Counted from the first letter of the stretch, positions 1 through 8,238 are shown. The stretch: DNA of 45,081 nt from Clostridiales bacterium (GCA_012839705.1 DUMT01000119.1:1-45081), one strand, 5' to 3'. Notes: generated by a model from the sequence alone, not told the origin. Made by a program: numbers and translations.

Positions 1-32
1 AATTTGTTAATGTGAAAAATCTTTATCACATA

Positions 33-725
33 TTAAGCGCCAATCTTTGAAGGGTTGATTTTAATGCCGGGGCCCATGGTTGTTGCCACAACACAGGAGC
101 GGATATACTGTCCCTTTGCAGCAGCCGGCTTGGCTTTAATGATAGCCTCCAGCAGGGTTTCAAAGTTGTCCTTCAGTTTATCAACACCAAAGGATACCTT
201 ACCGATGGGGCAGTGAATGATGTTGGTCTTGTCAAGGCGGTACTCAATCTTACCAGCCTTGGCTTCCTGGACAGCCCTTGCGACATCGGGTGTTACAGTG
301 CCGGCTTTGGGGCTCGGCATTAAGCCGCGGGGGCCCAAAACCTTACCAAGGCGTCCTACAAGTCCCATCATATCCGGGCTGGCGATAACAACGTCAAAAT
401 CCATCCAGCCGCCCTGAATCTTGTTAACCAAATCCTCAGCGCCTACATAATCTGCACCGGCGTTGATTGCATCCTGAGCTTTATCGTCCTTTGCGAAAAC
501 AAGGATGCGTACGGTTTTGCCGGTACCGTGCGGAAGAACGATAGCGCCACGTACCTGCTGGTCTGCATGGCGGCTGTCAACGCCCAGGCGGACATGAACT
601 TCAACAGTTTCGTCAAATTTTGCCTTGCCGGTCTGGACAGCTAATTCCAAAGCTCCCTGAACGTCATATAATGTGTTGCGGTCGACAAGCTTTGCGCTCT
701 CGACATATTTTTTTCCACGTTTCAT
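33..725 (-). CDS. rplA: 50S ribosomal protein L1
   Basis: Large-subunit protein of the L1 stalk, which binds 23S rRNA and helps release deacylated tRNA from the E site. In many bacteria it also represses its own operon by binding mRNA. The protein is 230 aa, the usual length, and carries the family signatures VGPRGLMPNPK-like (here [17 protein letters not shown]) and the N-terminal KKY. The ORF track starts 15 codons earlier, but the ATG at 725 follows GGGAGG at good spacing and gives the standard MKRGKKY start, so I use it. It is the last gene of rpmG-secE-nusG-rplK-rplA in this window; rplJ would be expected past the left edge. The 165-nt gap before it holds a possible L1 target (see findings). 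Confidence 0.97.
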   Translation of the reverse strand: MKRGKKYVESAKLVDRNTLYDVQGALELAVQTGKAKFDETVEVHVRLGVDSRHADQQVRGAIVLPHGTGKTVRILVFAKDDKAQDAINAGADYVGAEDLVNKIQGGWMDFDVVIASPDMMGLVGRLGKVLGPRGLMPSPKAGTVTPDVARAVQEAKAGKIEYRLDKTNIIHCPIGKVSFGVDKLKDNFETLLEAIIKAKPAAAKGQYIRSCVVATTMGPGIKINPSKIGA

Positions 726-774
726 ACTTAATTTCCTCCCTGTTTGAGTGGTAAAATCGGAATAATCCAATCTT

Positions 775-807
775 GCTGTTTATATAAAACAGCGGTTTTC
801 CTCCCAC
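775..807 (-). promoter_or_regulatory. Possible L1 autoregulatory element in rplA leader
   Basis: In the transcript (minus strand) GGGTGGGAGG is followed by a GCTGTTT/AAACAGC hairpin, upstream of the rplA ribosome binding site. The GTGGGAGG core equals the conserved L1-binding stretch of 23S rRNA near helices 75-76 (GGTGGGAGG). The same 8-mer occurs in the rplK leader. The motif is seen in the sequence; its function is inference. Confidence 0.35.
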
Positions 808-890
808 CCGTCCGCCAACGTTTAAACATTTTCTGTAAAAAGTTAGCGTCCTTGTCTGGGGCCCACAATAAGGTGTGATTTACGCCTTAA

Positions 891-1316
891 TTAATCAACA
901 ACTTCAACGCCCATACTGCGGGCTGTACCGGCAATCATGCTCATAGCCGCTTCAATGGTTGAAGCATTGAGATCAGGCATTTTGGTTTCGGCGATCTTGC
1001 GGATTTGTTCCTTTGTAATCTTGGCTACCTTGTTCTTGTTCGGTACGCCGGAACCGGATTCAATGCCGCATGCCTTTTTAATCAAAACTGCGGCAGGCGG
1101 AGTTTTGGTGATGAAAGTGAAGGAGCGGTCGGCATAAACGGTGATAACAACCGGGATAATCATACCGACATCGTTTTTTGTACGCTCGTTAAACTCCTTG
1201 GTAAATGCCATGATGTTGACGCCGTGCTGACCCAAAGCGGGGCCAACAGGAGGCGCCGGGGTCGCCTTGCCAGCGGGGATCTGCAATTTAATATAACCGA
1301 TTACCTTCTGAGCCAT
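891..1316 (-). CDS. rplK: 50S ribosomal protein L11
   Basis: Component of the GTPase-associated centre of the large subunit; binds the thiostrepton region of 23S rRNA. The protein is 141 aa, full length, with the proline-rich N-terminal signature [18 protein letters not shown] and the C-terminal rRNA-binding domain ending in the family-typical [10 protein letters not shown]. The ATG at 1316 follows GGAGGTG. It lies between nusG and rplA in the conserved order. The 133-nt leader is unusually structured, with two tandem CCGG hairpins and a GTGGGAGG motif. Confidence 0.97.
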   Translation of the reverse strand: MAQKVIGYIKLQIPAGKATPAPPVGPALGQHGVNIMAFTKEFNERTKNDVGMIIPVVITVYADRSFTFITKTPPAAVLIKKACGIESGSGVPNKNKVAKITKEQIRKIAETKMPDLNASTIEAAMSMIAGTARSMGVEVVD

Positions 1317-1373
1317 TTCTAATATGCACCTCCAAAAATCGTGGTGGATGGCGGAGCGGCTTGTTTTGCCCCT

Positions 1374-1417
1374 CCTCCCACATCCCGGTTTCCCGGGGTT
1401 GCCGGATTACCCGGCAA
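1374..1417 (-). promoter_or_regulatory. Structured rplK leader: two hairpins plus L1-like motif
   Basis: On the transcript strand TTGCCGG-GTAAT-CCGGCAA (1399-1417) is followed by CCCGG-GAAA-CCGGG (1384-1397), a GNRA-capped hairpin, and then by GATGTGGGAGG (GTGGGAGG at 1374-1381). Neither hairpin is followed by a U-tract, so a terminator is unlikely. The position before rplK matches the place where L1 represses the L11 operon in other bacteria; the assignment is inference. Confidence 0.4.
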
Positions 1418-1449
1418 ATCTCTAACAAAACAGCTAAATCCGCTGTCAG

Positions 1450-1974
1450 TTATTCGAACAGTTCAGCATGATCAAGGTCAATCTCGACCGGAGTTTCACG
1501 GCCGAACATTGAAATAATAACACGAACCTTGTTTCTTTCAAGGTCGATTTCATCGACAATGCCGACAGAGTTCTGCAGCGGGCCGGTCACAATTGTTACC
1601 GTATCGCCAACAGCGTAATCTATCTCGACCTTGCGTTTTTCCTCTACTCCGAGGACCTCAACCTCTTCTTCAGTAAGGGGAACCGGTTTCCCATTAGGCC
1701 CTACAAACCCTGTGCAGCCCCGCGTGTTGCGGACGACGTACCAGGATTCGTCGGTCATAATCATTTTTACAAGGACATAGCCGGGGAAGATTTTGCGCTC
1801 TACCTCGCGCTTTTTATTGTCCTTGATTTCGACCACTTTTTCGGTGGGAACCCGGATCTCATGAATCAAATCATGAAGATTGCGGTTTTCGACGATCCTT
1901 TCGAGGTTTTTGGCTACCTTATTTTCGTAGCCCGAGTAGGTATGCACTACATACCATTTTGCTTCTTCGGACAT
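1450..1974 (-). CDS. nusG: Transcription termination/antitermination factor NusG
   Basis: NusG binds RNA polymerase through its N-terminal NGN domain (about residues 5-110; WYVVHTYSGYENKVAKNL is the family signature). Its C-terminal KOW domain (about 120-174; VGDTVTIVTGPLQNSVGIVDEID) contacts Rho or ribosomal protein S10. Length is 174 aa, typical for Firmicutes. The ATG at 1974 is preceded by AAGGAGG. It sits between secE and rplK in the classical arrangement, so it is co-transcribed from the rpmG promoter. Confidence 0.97.
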   Translation of the reverse strand: MSEEAKWYVVHTYSGYENKVAKNLERIVENRNLHDLIHEIRVPTEKVVEIKDNKKREVERKIFPGYVLVKMIMTDESWYVVRNTRGCTGFVGPNGKPVPLTEEEVEVLGVEEKRKVEIDYAVGDTVTIVTGPLQNSVGIVDEIDLERNKVRVIISMFGRETPVEIDLDHAELFE

Positions 1975-2013
1975 TGCAATCCTCCTTGCGGGTTAGCAGA
2001 TACCACCAAGGGG

Positions 2014-2313
2014 TTACAGCGACAGGAACAGCTTAATCAAAGCTGAAATACCTAAGTCAAACAACCCGACAAAAAGCCCGACGAACAAACACATTGCCAA
2101 TGTGACAGCGGTGTTGCGGAACAGGGTTTGCCTGGTCGGCCAGATGATTTTCTTGAATTCACCCTTCAAGTCGCGGAAAAACTTCTTGATTGCCGGGAAA
2201 ACCCTGGCCCCCTTCTTTTTAGGCTTGCCAGACTTGTCCGATTTTGCCGCTTCTGCATTTTTTACCGCTTCTGCATTTTCATTCTGCACGGAAAGATCCT
2301 TTTTATCAGCCAT
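2014..2313 (-). CDS. secE: Preprotein translocase subunit SecE
   Basis: Small essential subunit of the SecYEG channel. The protein is 99 aa and has a charged, lysine-rich cytosolic N-terminus (about 1-40). The amphipathic SecE signature follows (FFRDLKGEFKKIIWPTRQTL, about 46-65), and then one membrane helix (about 70-97). The single-helix form is usual for Gram-positives. Start ATG follows GAGGAAGG. No tRNA-Trp lies between rpmG and secE. Confidence 0.94.
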   Translation of the reverse strand: MADKKDLSVQNENAEAVKNAEAAKSDKSGKPKKKGARVFPAIKKFFRDLKGEFKKIIWPTRQTLFRNTAVTLAMCLFVGLFVGLFDLGISALIKLFLSL

Positions 2314-2395
2314 TCTGAAACCTTCCTCTCACGCCCGGTCCGCGTTCATCCACAGTCCGGCATATTCACAGCTTTGCCAATCCAAAAGGCTGGCA

Positions 2396-2545
2396 TTACT
2401 TGGTTTCCCGGTGGACAGTGTGTTTGCGGCAGAACCGGCAGTATTTGTTCATCTCCAGTCTGTCAGGGTCATTCTTCTTGTTCTTTGTGGTGTTGTAGTT
2501 GCGCTGCTTGCATTCTGTGCAGGCAAGTGTGATTTTTACTCTCAT
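2396..2545 (-). CDS. rpmG: 50S ribosomal protein L33
   Basis: This gene is too short for the supplied ORF track; I translated it directly. The 49-aa product begins [12 protein letters not shown] and ends HTVHRETK. It carries the two CxxC pairs (CTEC and CRFC) of the zinc-ribbon type of L33. The ATG at 2545 follows GGGAGGTG; the stop is TAA at 2396-2398. It is the first gene of the rpmG-secE-nusG-rplK-rplA operon. Confidence 0.95.
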   Translation of the reverse strand: MRVKITLACTECKQRNYNTTKNKKNDPDRLEMNKYCRFCRKHTVHRETK

Positions 2546-2696
2546 AACGGCACCTCCCGATGGTCGGAAATTTGTCGTGGCGGCATAATACCGTTCACAT
2601 TATTCAGCATCGACTAATAAAAAGGTACTGGCCGCACACAGCCTCCCTCTCAGGGTTTTTGAGCACAAAAAAAGAACCCCTTTTGAGGTACTATCA

Positions 2697-2725
2697 AATA
2701 TACCATATCAATTTCCATTGGTCAA
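2697..2725 (-). promoter_or_regulatory. Sigma-A-type promoter for rpmG-rplA operon
   Basis: On the minus strand TTGACC (2720-2725), a 17-bp spacer and TATATT (2697-2702). The predicted start near 2690 gives a leader of about 145 nt before rpmG, whose first part can fold as CTCA..AGGGGTT with AACCCTGAG. Confidence 0.75.
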
Positions 2726-2770
2726 GAGGAAAAAATTAAAAATTTATCCAATTTGCTAAATTTTATATTT

Positions 2771-2805
2771 AAAAATTTGCCCCGGCAACATTTAGCTGCC
2801 AGGGC
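2771..2805 (-). terminator. Terminator after the PduL-like gene
   Basis: On the minus strand GCCCTGGCA pairs with TGCCGGGGC (one T-G wobble) and is followed by AAATTTTT. It lies just beyond the stop codon of the PduL-like gene and ahead of the rpmG promoter. Confidence 0.7.
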
Positions 2806-2820
2806 GGAACAAATCAAACA

Positions 2821-3408
2821 TTATTTGATTACGGTACCCATGACCTCGCAGGCAATCCCGGCGGCGTTGGCTTCGTCAGTGTCGATATGCATTGCAAGGG
2901 AGAACTTGTCGCTGACCCTTACAACCACATCCCCGAAAATCAGGGAGCGCTCATCGGTATCAACCTTTACGCTGACAACGTCCTTGTCTTTAAGCCCGAA
3001 CTCCTCAGCATCCTTTGGAGTCATATGGATATGGCGCTTTGCTATAATTACCCCTTCTTTTATCTCAACCTCACCCTTGGGACCTATCAGCTTGCAGCCG
3101 GCAGAGCCAGCTATATCGCCGGATTCCCGAACCGGGGCGGTTATTCCGATGGACCTGGCGTCGGTCATGGAAAGCTCCACCTGGGTGGCGGGGCGGACCG
3201 GGCCTAAAATCGTTACCCCTTTAATAGTCTTTTTGGGGCCTACCACATCAACACGCTCAAAGCAGGCAAACTGACCGGGCTGGGACAGGTCCTTTTTATT
3301 CGTAAGTTCATAACCTTCCCCGAAAAGGGTATCAAGGTCCTCACGGGATAGGTGTATGTGGCGGGCAGAAGTTTCAATCAGCACTTGGTTTTTCAACTTT
3401 AAAAACAT
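2821..3408 (-). CDS. pduL: PduL-type phosphate acyltransferase
   Basis: PduL-family enzymes transfer an acyl group between CoA and phosphate (acetyl-CoA or propanoyl-CoA to acyl phosphate) and are unrelated in fold to Pta. The 195-aa protein shows the duplicated beta-barrel layout with the zinc-binding motifs SARHIHLS (about 14-21) and AKRHIHMTP, plus MHIDTDEANAAG near the end. No microcompartment encapsulation peptide is evident and no shell genes are nearby, so it probably works free in the cytosol, perhaps in place of Pta in acetate production (inference). The ATG overlaps its own AAAGG motif; a TTG four codons in has more normal spacing, so the exact start is uncertain. It appears to be a single-gene unit. 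Confidence 0.88.
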   Translation of the reverse strand: MFLKLKNQVLIETSARHIHLSREDLDTLFGEGYELTNKKDLSQPGQFACFERVDVVGPKKTIKGVTILGPVRPATQVELSMTDARSIGITAPVRESGDIAGSAGCKLIGPKGEVEIKEGVIIAKRHIHMTPKDAEEFGLKDKDVVSVKVDTDERSLIFGDVVVRVSDKFSLAMHIDTDEANAAGIACEVMGTVIK

Positions 3409-3606
3409 CCTTTCAACAAAAACGGTATATAAAAATAAATATTTTATCTATCCTACCTCTATTCTACATCTACAGGGCTATTATTTCAAGCAAAAGTATG
3501 TTATTATTATATCAAATAATTTATTTAATTTTTTCCGGTTTTCCGGTATTATTATATGCCGAAATTAAAATACAGGAATTTTCAAATATAAGGCAGGTGT
3601 TTCTAT

Positions 3607-4191
3607 TTGGCAGTTATGGACTGGGATACTTTAACTGAGCAGTGCAAAAGCTGCACCGCGTGCATGCTGGCGGAAACCCGGACCAATGTGGTTGTGGGCG
3701 TAGGCGTTGCCGAATCGGAAGTTATGTTTATCGGCGAGGGCCCGGGCGAGCAGGAAGATTTGAAAGGCGAGCCATTTGTCGGGCGCGGAGGGCAGCTATT
3801 AGATAAAATGCTGGCGGCGGTGGGGCTTTCCCGCCACCACAATATCTATATCGCAAACATTGTAAAATGCAGGCCGCCGGGAAACAGGGACCCGCTTCCG
3901 GACGAGCAGGAAGCCTGCATTAAATGGCTGCGAAACCAGGTGGCAATTATCCGCCCGAAAATAATCGTATGCCTTGGGCGCATTTCCGCCTGCCGGCTGA
4001 TAGACCCCAACTACAAGGTGACAAAACAGCACGGCGAGTTTGTGAGCAAAGGCGGTATATTGATGATGGGTACTTTCCACCCCGCGGCGATTCTGCGCAA
4101 CCCCAATTTAAAACCCGCAGCCTTCGAGGATTTAATCAGGCTGCGGGATAAAATCACCGAGATATGCGAACATACCAAGCTGGTTTACTGA
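3607..4191 (+). CDS. Family 4 (Fe-S) uracil-DNA glycosylase
   Basis: Removes uracil from DNA to start base-excision repair. The 194-aa protein has the family 4 signature GEGPGEQED (43-51), the downstream FHPAAILRNP motif (157-166), and cysteines at 13, 16, 88 and 104 positioned to hold a [4Fe-4S] cluster as in thermophilic UDGa enzymes. The start is TTG at 3607: GGCAGGTG ends 7 nt upstream, whereas the ATG three codons later is too far from it. The gene converges on the metallophosphoesterase gene with a 1-nt gap. Confidence 0.93.
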   Translation: MAVMDWDTLTEQCKSCTACMLAETRTNVVVGVGVAESEVMFIGEGPGEQEDLKGEPFVGRGGQLLDKMLAAVGLSRHHNIYIANIVKCRPPGNRDPLPDEQEACIKWLRNQVAIIRPKIIVCLGRISACRLIDPNYKVTKQHGEFVSKGGILMMGTFHPAAILRNPNLKPAAFEDLIRLRDKITEICEHTKLVY

Positions 4192-4192
4192 T

Positions 4193-4864
4193 TTAATCCT
4201 TACCGTTGACAGGCACGATATCCTGGAAAACTGCCCGAAGGCTTTTGCTCAGCACCTTGTCGGTATGAAGGGAGCCAAAAAACCAGCATTCATATTCAAC
4301 TTCGCTTTCAATCAGCCCCAGATATGCATTCAGCCCGTTCTGGCGGCCCTTTTTATCAAAATAAATTCCGGTTTTGCCGGGGTATTCGTGGGTAAGGATG
4401 TAATCCACCTTGTTTCCGTTTTCTTTCAGCCGCTGGCGGCCGCTTAACATCTCCTCGGCGGAGGGCATTTCCTCCTCCCACCAGGTGTTTGTATCCTCGC
4501 GGATGTCGAAGTCGCGGCTTTCTCCCCCGCCGAATGCAAAATATTTCTTGGATTCAATGGTGTAAATCTCCCCCCGAAGCAGGTGGATTATATTATCGGC
4601 TATTTTCTGCACCCTGCCGCCATTCCATTCGGTAACAGGGTAATCCCTTAGCAGGTCATAGTTTTCGTGGGGGCCGTCCAGAAACAGCACCGTGTATTTC
4701 AGCCGCGACATTTTTTTCAGGACTTTTTTCTCTTTCTTGCTTCCATCCCACAAAAAACCGAAATCCCCAAGCACGATAAGGGTATCCCCGCGGCGAAGGC
4801 GGCGGGCAGCCGGGGATGTGAACCGTGAGAAATCCCCATGAGTGTCGCCGGTAATATAAACCAT
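4193..4864 (-). CDS. Calcineurin-like metallophosphoesterase
   Basis: Predicted two-metal phosphoesterase. Metal-binding motifs appear in the family order: ITGDTHGD at the N-terminus, VLGDFGFLWDG, a diverged GNHE block (LDGPHENYDLL), ILTHEYPG and FGSLHTDK. The protein is about 223 aa, and the substrate cannot be told from sequence. The ORF track starts at 4873, but that ATG sits one base from AGAAAGG; the ATG at 4864 has normal spacing, so I use it. Transcribed toward udg and divergent from the carboxypeptidase homologue at 4919, with about 50 nt between them. Confidence 0.85.
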   Translation of the reverse strand: MVYITGDTHGDFSRFTSPAARRLRRGDTLIVLGDFGFLWDGSKKEKKVLKKMSRLKYTVLFLDGPHENYDLLRDYPVTEWNGGRVQKIADNIIHLLRGEIYTIESKKYFAFGGGESRDFDIREDTNTWWEEEMPSAEEMLSGRQRLKENGNKVDYILTHEYPGKTGIYFDKKGRQNGLNAYLGLIESEVEYECWFFGSLHTDKVLSKSLRAVFQDIVPVNGKD

Positions 4865-4918
4865 ATAAACCATGCCTTTCTGTTAACATAAAAAATCCAG
4901 GTTAAAGGATGAACAAAC

Positions 4919-6319
4919 ATGCAGAATCTGAAAAAGTTAAAATCTATTTTTACCACAGCGTTTTCACGCTCTGCAGCAATCATCTTGGCAGCATCCGTTT
5001 TGATAAATATCATCGCTATCCCTGCAAATGCCCAGTCCCTTTACGATCTGCCTGCGGGCACAAGCATCAGCGCCAAAGCTGCGATACTGGTTAGCCTGGG
5101 CGCAACAGAGAAGGAGGACCTTGCGCTTTTTGAGCTGAATGCCGACCAGAAACGCTCCCCCGCCGCTTTGGTCCGCCTGATGGTGGGAATCACCGCCATA
5201 GAAATCATCCGGGAAAAGGGCATCGATATTAAAAATACAACCGGAAAATACACCATGGATGCCTTTAATACGATAGCAGGGCAGAACCTTGCCACCGCAG
5301 GCATGACCATTGGCGAAGAATGGACTATAAAAGACCTTTTAAGCCTTTCCATGATCCAGACCGCCGCCGACGCCTGCGCCACCCTTGCCGTCACCCTGGG
5401 GGGCACCCACAGCGGGTTTGTGGCTAAGATGAACGAGATTGCCAGGAAAATCGGCTGTGAAAACACCTCGTTTACTAATGTTAGCGGCATTGACAATCCC
5501 AGTCAATACACTACCGCCAGGGATTTGTATAAAATTATCCGTTACGGGATGAATTATCCTGAATTCGAGCCCCTGTTCTCCCCCGCCCAATACACCGTAA
5601 AGCCGGTGAGCGGCGGAAAAGAGCGCACTTACCCTAACACAAACGACATGCTGAGGTCCACAACACCCTATTATTATTCCCCCATGGCCTTCGGCAAAAC
5701 GGGATTTACCGATTCGGCAGGGCGGTGCCTTGCCTCAGTTGCCCGGGACAGCGGTTATGAATACCTGTGCATCGTGATGGGTGTTCCAAACACAGACGAA
5801 AACGGCAATACCGGCGTGTATTTCAGGGATACCCGCACCCTGTTCAAGTGGGCTTTCAACAACTTCACCTACAAGGTGCTGCTGAACAAAAACCAGCCCA
5901 TCACCCAGCTACCCGTAAGGCTCGCCTGGAACAGGGACAGCGTCACCCTTATCCCGGAAAAAAGCTTCGCGGCGATTGTTATCAACGACCTCCAGCCCGA
6001 AACCGTAACAAAAAAAATAATAAGGCTGAAGGAAACCGCCGACGCCCCCATTGAAAAAGGGCAGGTTCTGGGCAAGGTGGAGCTTTATATCCAGACCGAC
6101 CGAAAAATCGGCGAAGTCAACCTGGTGGCCGCCGAGTCAATCGAGCGCAGCCAGCTCCTTGCCGTTTGGGCGCAAATCCAAAGCTTTCTGTCCTCACCAT
6201 GGTTTTATGCGGGGCTTGGGCTCCTTGCCCTGATGTTTATTGGGTATATAATCCTTAATTTCATACACAACCGGAAACTCCGCCGCAAGCGGATGAAAAA
6301 GCTGACCCGGTTCCGCTAA
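4919..6319 (+). CDS. Catalytically inactive DD-carboxypeptidase (PBP5-type) homologue
   Basis: 466 aa. There is an N-terminal signal or anchor helix (about 17-38), a peptidase S11 domain (about 45-290), a PBP5-like C-terminal beta domain (about 305-410), a membrane helix (about 428-450) and a basic cytosolic tail (KLRRKRMKKLTRFR). S11 enzymes trim the terminal D-Ala of peptidoglycan using SxxK, SxN and KTG motifs. Here the alignment gives A83-L-V-R86 in place of SxxK and T148-A-A150 in place of SxN; only K260-T-G is kept. I checked both sites against the DNA. The reading frame is intact and the rest of the domain is well conserved, so this is better seen as a maintained pseudoenzyme than a decaying gene (inference). 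Start ATG follows AAAGGATG. Confidence 0.85.
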   Translation: MQNLKKLKSIFTTAFSRSAAIILAASVLINIIAIPANAQSLYDLPAGTSISAKAAILVSLGATEKEDLALFELNADQKRSPAALVRLMVGITAIEIIREKGIDIKNTTGKYTMDAFNTIAGQNLATAGMTIGEEWTIKDLLSLSMIQTAADACATLAVTLGGTHSGFVAKMNEIARKIGCENTSFTNVSGIDNPSQYTTARDLYKIIRYGMNYPEFEPLFSPAQYTVKPVSGGKERTYPNTNDMLRSTTPYYYSPMAFGKTGFTDSAGRCLASVARDSGYEYLCIVMGVPNTDENGNTGVYFRDTRTLFKWAFNNFTYKVLLNKNQPITQLPVRLAWNRDSVTLIPEKSFAAIVINDLQPETVTKKIIRLKETADAPIEKGQVLGKVELYIQTDRKIGEVNLVAAESIERSQLLAVWAQIQSFLSSPWFYAGLGLLALMFIGYIILNFIHNRKLRRKRMKKLTRFR

Positions 6320-6321
6320 AA

Positions 6322-6810
6322 TCAATACCCGAAAGTGCCTAACAGGGATTCATCGCTGTCAATCCACTCCTGAACATTGAAAACGGTGTAGCTGTCCGGA
6401 GTGTTCCTGACTATCACCTGTTCAATCCCGGCATTTATAATCAGCCTCTTGCACATCGAGCAGGAACAGGCATTCTCCACAAGCTCCCCTGTCCTCTTTT
6501 CAACCCCCACAAGATACAGGGTAGCGCCTATCATGTCGTTCCTGGAGGCGTGGATAATCGCGTTTGCTTCGGCGTGGACCGAGCGGCAAAGCTCATACCT
6601 CTCCCCGCGGGGAATGTTCATCTTCTCCCGCAGGCAATACCCGAGGTCCGAGCAGTTTTTCCGCCCTCTTGGTGCCCCCGTATAGCCGGTGGAAATAATC
6701 TGGTCGTTTTTTACAATAATAGCGCCGAAATTCCGCCGAAGGCATGTTCCCCGCTCAGCTACCGCCTCGGCGATATCGAGATAATAATTTACCTTATCAC
6801 GTCTATTCAT
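6322..6810 (-). CDS. dCMP deaminase (ComEB-like)
   Basis: Zinc deaminase converting dCMP to dUMP for thymidylate synthesis. The 162-aa protein has the catalytic HAEANAI motif (His ligand and proton-shuttle Glu) and the second zinc motif as CSCSMC, where most relatives have PCxxC. The N-terminal block (ERGTCLRRNFGAIIVKND) is typical of the family that includes ComEB. AGAGGG precedes the ATG, and a minus-strand promoter lies at 6856-6884. It converges on the carboxypeptidase homologue with 2 nt between stops. Confidence 0.9.
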   Translation of the reverse strand: MNRRDKVNYYLDIAEAVAERGTCLRRNFGAIIVKNDQIISTGYTGAPRGRKNCSDLGYCLREKMNIPRGERYELCRSVHAEANAIIHASRNDMIGATLYLVGVEKRTGELVENACSCSMCKRLIINAGIEQVIVRNTPDSYTVFNVQEWIDSDESLLGTFGY

Positions 6811-6855
6811 ACAAACGCCCTCTTTTTTAGTATAAAATCAAAAATTTATATTGTA

Positions 6856-6884
6856 ATAATATATCAAAATCAGCGGCTGTGCAA
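6856..6884 (-). promoter_or_regulatory. Promoter for dCMP deaminase gene
   Basis: On the minus strand TTGCAC (6879-6884), 17-bp spacer, TATTAT (6856-6861), about 45 nt upstream of the start codon. Confidence 0.6.
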
Positions 6885-6957
6885 CTAAATTTATATTTGC
6901 CACAAATGCCGCCAATCCGCAGTTGATAACCCTTGCTAAATCAGGGAGGGAATATTT

Positions 6958-7350
6958 ATGACAGAATCTGAAATCTTAAAACTGGTGGAGCTTGCACAGA
7001 AAGCCCGGCTGTATTCGTACAGCCCCTATTCCGGATTCGCCGTCGGGGCAGCGCTTTTGGCGGAATCCGGGAAGATTTACACAGGCGCCAACTGCGAAAA
7101 TGCGTCTTTCGGGGCTACAATCTGCGCTGAGCGGGCAGCCCTTGCCTCTGCTATATCAGCGGGCGAGCGGTGTTTTACCGCCATTGCGGTGGCGGCAGGG
7201 GATAAGCCTGTAACCCCCTGCGGCATCTGCCGGCAGACACTGGCGGAATTCGGTGACATGGCAGTAATATGCGCAACCGCCGAGGGAAATGAGTATAAAT
7301 TATTCTTCCTCTCCTCCCTGCTGCCGGAGGCGTTTACAAGCTACAAATAA
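6958..7350 (+). CDS. cdd: Cytidine deaminase
   Basis: Pyrimidine salvage enzyme deaminating cytidine and deoxycytidine. At 130 aa it matches the small tetrameric Cdd type. Zinc-site motifs are CAERAAL (with the catalytic Glu) and PCGICRQ; the N-terminal YSPYSGFAVGAAL block binds the nucleoside. GGGAGGG precedes the ATG. It lies 27 nt ahead of rsmA and is probably co-transcribed with it. Confidence 0.95.
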   Translation: MTESEILKLVELAQKARLYSYSPYSGFAVGAALLAESGKIYTGANCENASFGATICAERAALASAISAGERCFTAIAVAAGDKPVTPCGICRQTLAEFGDMAVICATAEGNEYKLFFLSSLLPEAFTSYK

Positions 7351-7377
7351 TTCTCTATTTTTACAAAGGATGAAACC

Positions 7378-8229
7378 ATGCAGAGTTTAACAAATATATC
7401 TGAAATAAAGGATTTGCTGTCAAGGCACGGGTTTAGCTTTTCAAAGGCATTAGGCCAAAACTTCCTTATTAACCCTTCAGTCTGCCCGAGGATGGCGATG
7501 TCCTGCGGAGCTGATGAAAATACCGGGGTTTTGGAAATCGGCCCCGGGATTGGGGTTTTGACAAGGGAGCTGGCGAAAGTAGCCGCCCGGGTGGCCGCGA
7601 TAGAAATAGACGGAAGGCTATTGCCAGTACTGAATGAAACCCTCGCGGGCTATGACAACATCAGCCTTATCCACGGGGATGTAATGGAACTGGATTTGCA
7701 GGAGATAATCAACCGGGAATTTGGCGGGATGAGGACGGTTATCTGCGCAAACCTGCCCTATTACATCACCTCGCCAATCCTGATGAAGCTGCTGGAAAGC
7801 CGCCTGCCGGTGGACAGCATTACGGTAATGGTGCAAAAGGAGGCCGCTGACAGGATTTGCGCCAAACCCGGAACCCGTGAATGCGGCGCTGTGACTCTGG
7901 CGGTGTGGTATTACTCCGAGCCCCAAAAGCTTTTTCCGGTTTCCCGGGGCAGTTTTATGCCCGCTCCCAATGTGGACAGCGCGGTAATCAGGCTGAATAT
8001 CAGGAAAAACCCGCCCTGCGAGGTAAAGGATGAAAAAGCCATGTTCCGGCTTATCAAAGCAGCCTTCGGCCAGCGCCGAAAGACCCTGCCTAATTCTTTA
8101 ATGGGCGCCGGGCTTTCAAGGGATGAGGCAATATCCCTGCTCGACGCTGCCGGAATCCCCCGGCAGGCCCGGGCAGAGCAATTAACCCTGGAACAGTTTG
8201 CGGAACTTGCCAATATAATGAGCGTTTAA
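7378..8229 (+). CDS. rsmA: 16S rRNA dimethyladenosine transferase RsmA (KsgA)
   Basis: Dimethylates two adjacent adenosines in the 3'-terminal helix of 16S rRNA, a late small-subunit maturation step. The 283-aa protein shows LGQNFLINP near the N-terminus, the SAM-binding LEIGPGIGVLT, and the catalytic NLPYYITSPI motif, followed by the helical C-terminal domain. The ATG at 7378 follows AAAGGATG. It ends at a strong terminator shared with the convergent rnf operon. Confidence 0.96.
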   Translation: MQSLTNISEIKDLLSRHGFSFSKALGQNFLINPSVCPRMAMSCGADENTGVLEIGPGIGVLTRELAKVAARVAAIEIDGRLLPVLNETLAGYDNISLIHGDVMELDLQEIINREFGGMRTVICANLPYYITSPILMKLLESRLPVDSITVMVQKEAADRICAKPGTRECGAVTLAVWYYSEPQKLFPVSRGSFMPAPNVDSAVIRLNIRKNPPCEVKDEKAMFRLIKAAFGQRRKTLPNSLMGAGLSRDEAISLLDAAGIPRQARAEQLTLEQFAELANIMSV

Positions 8230-8238
8230 TGCATTCAA

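Noticed and set aside
2314-2395. Expected tRNA-Trp between rpmG and secE
   Set aside because: Many Firmicutes have one here, but the 82-nt spacer has no acceptor stem, anticodon loop or T-loop; none is present.
3356-3568. 70-aa ORF over the upstream region of the PduL-like gene
   Set aside because: Antisense to the start of the real gene and continuing in AT-rich spacer; no ribosome binding site or family match.
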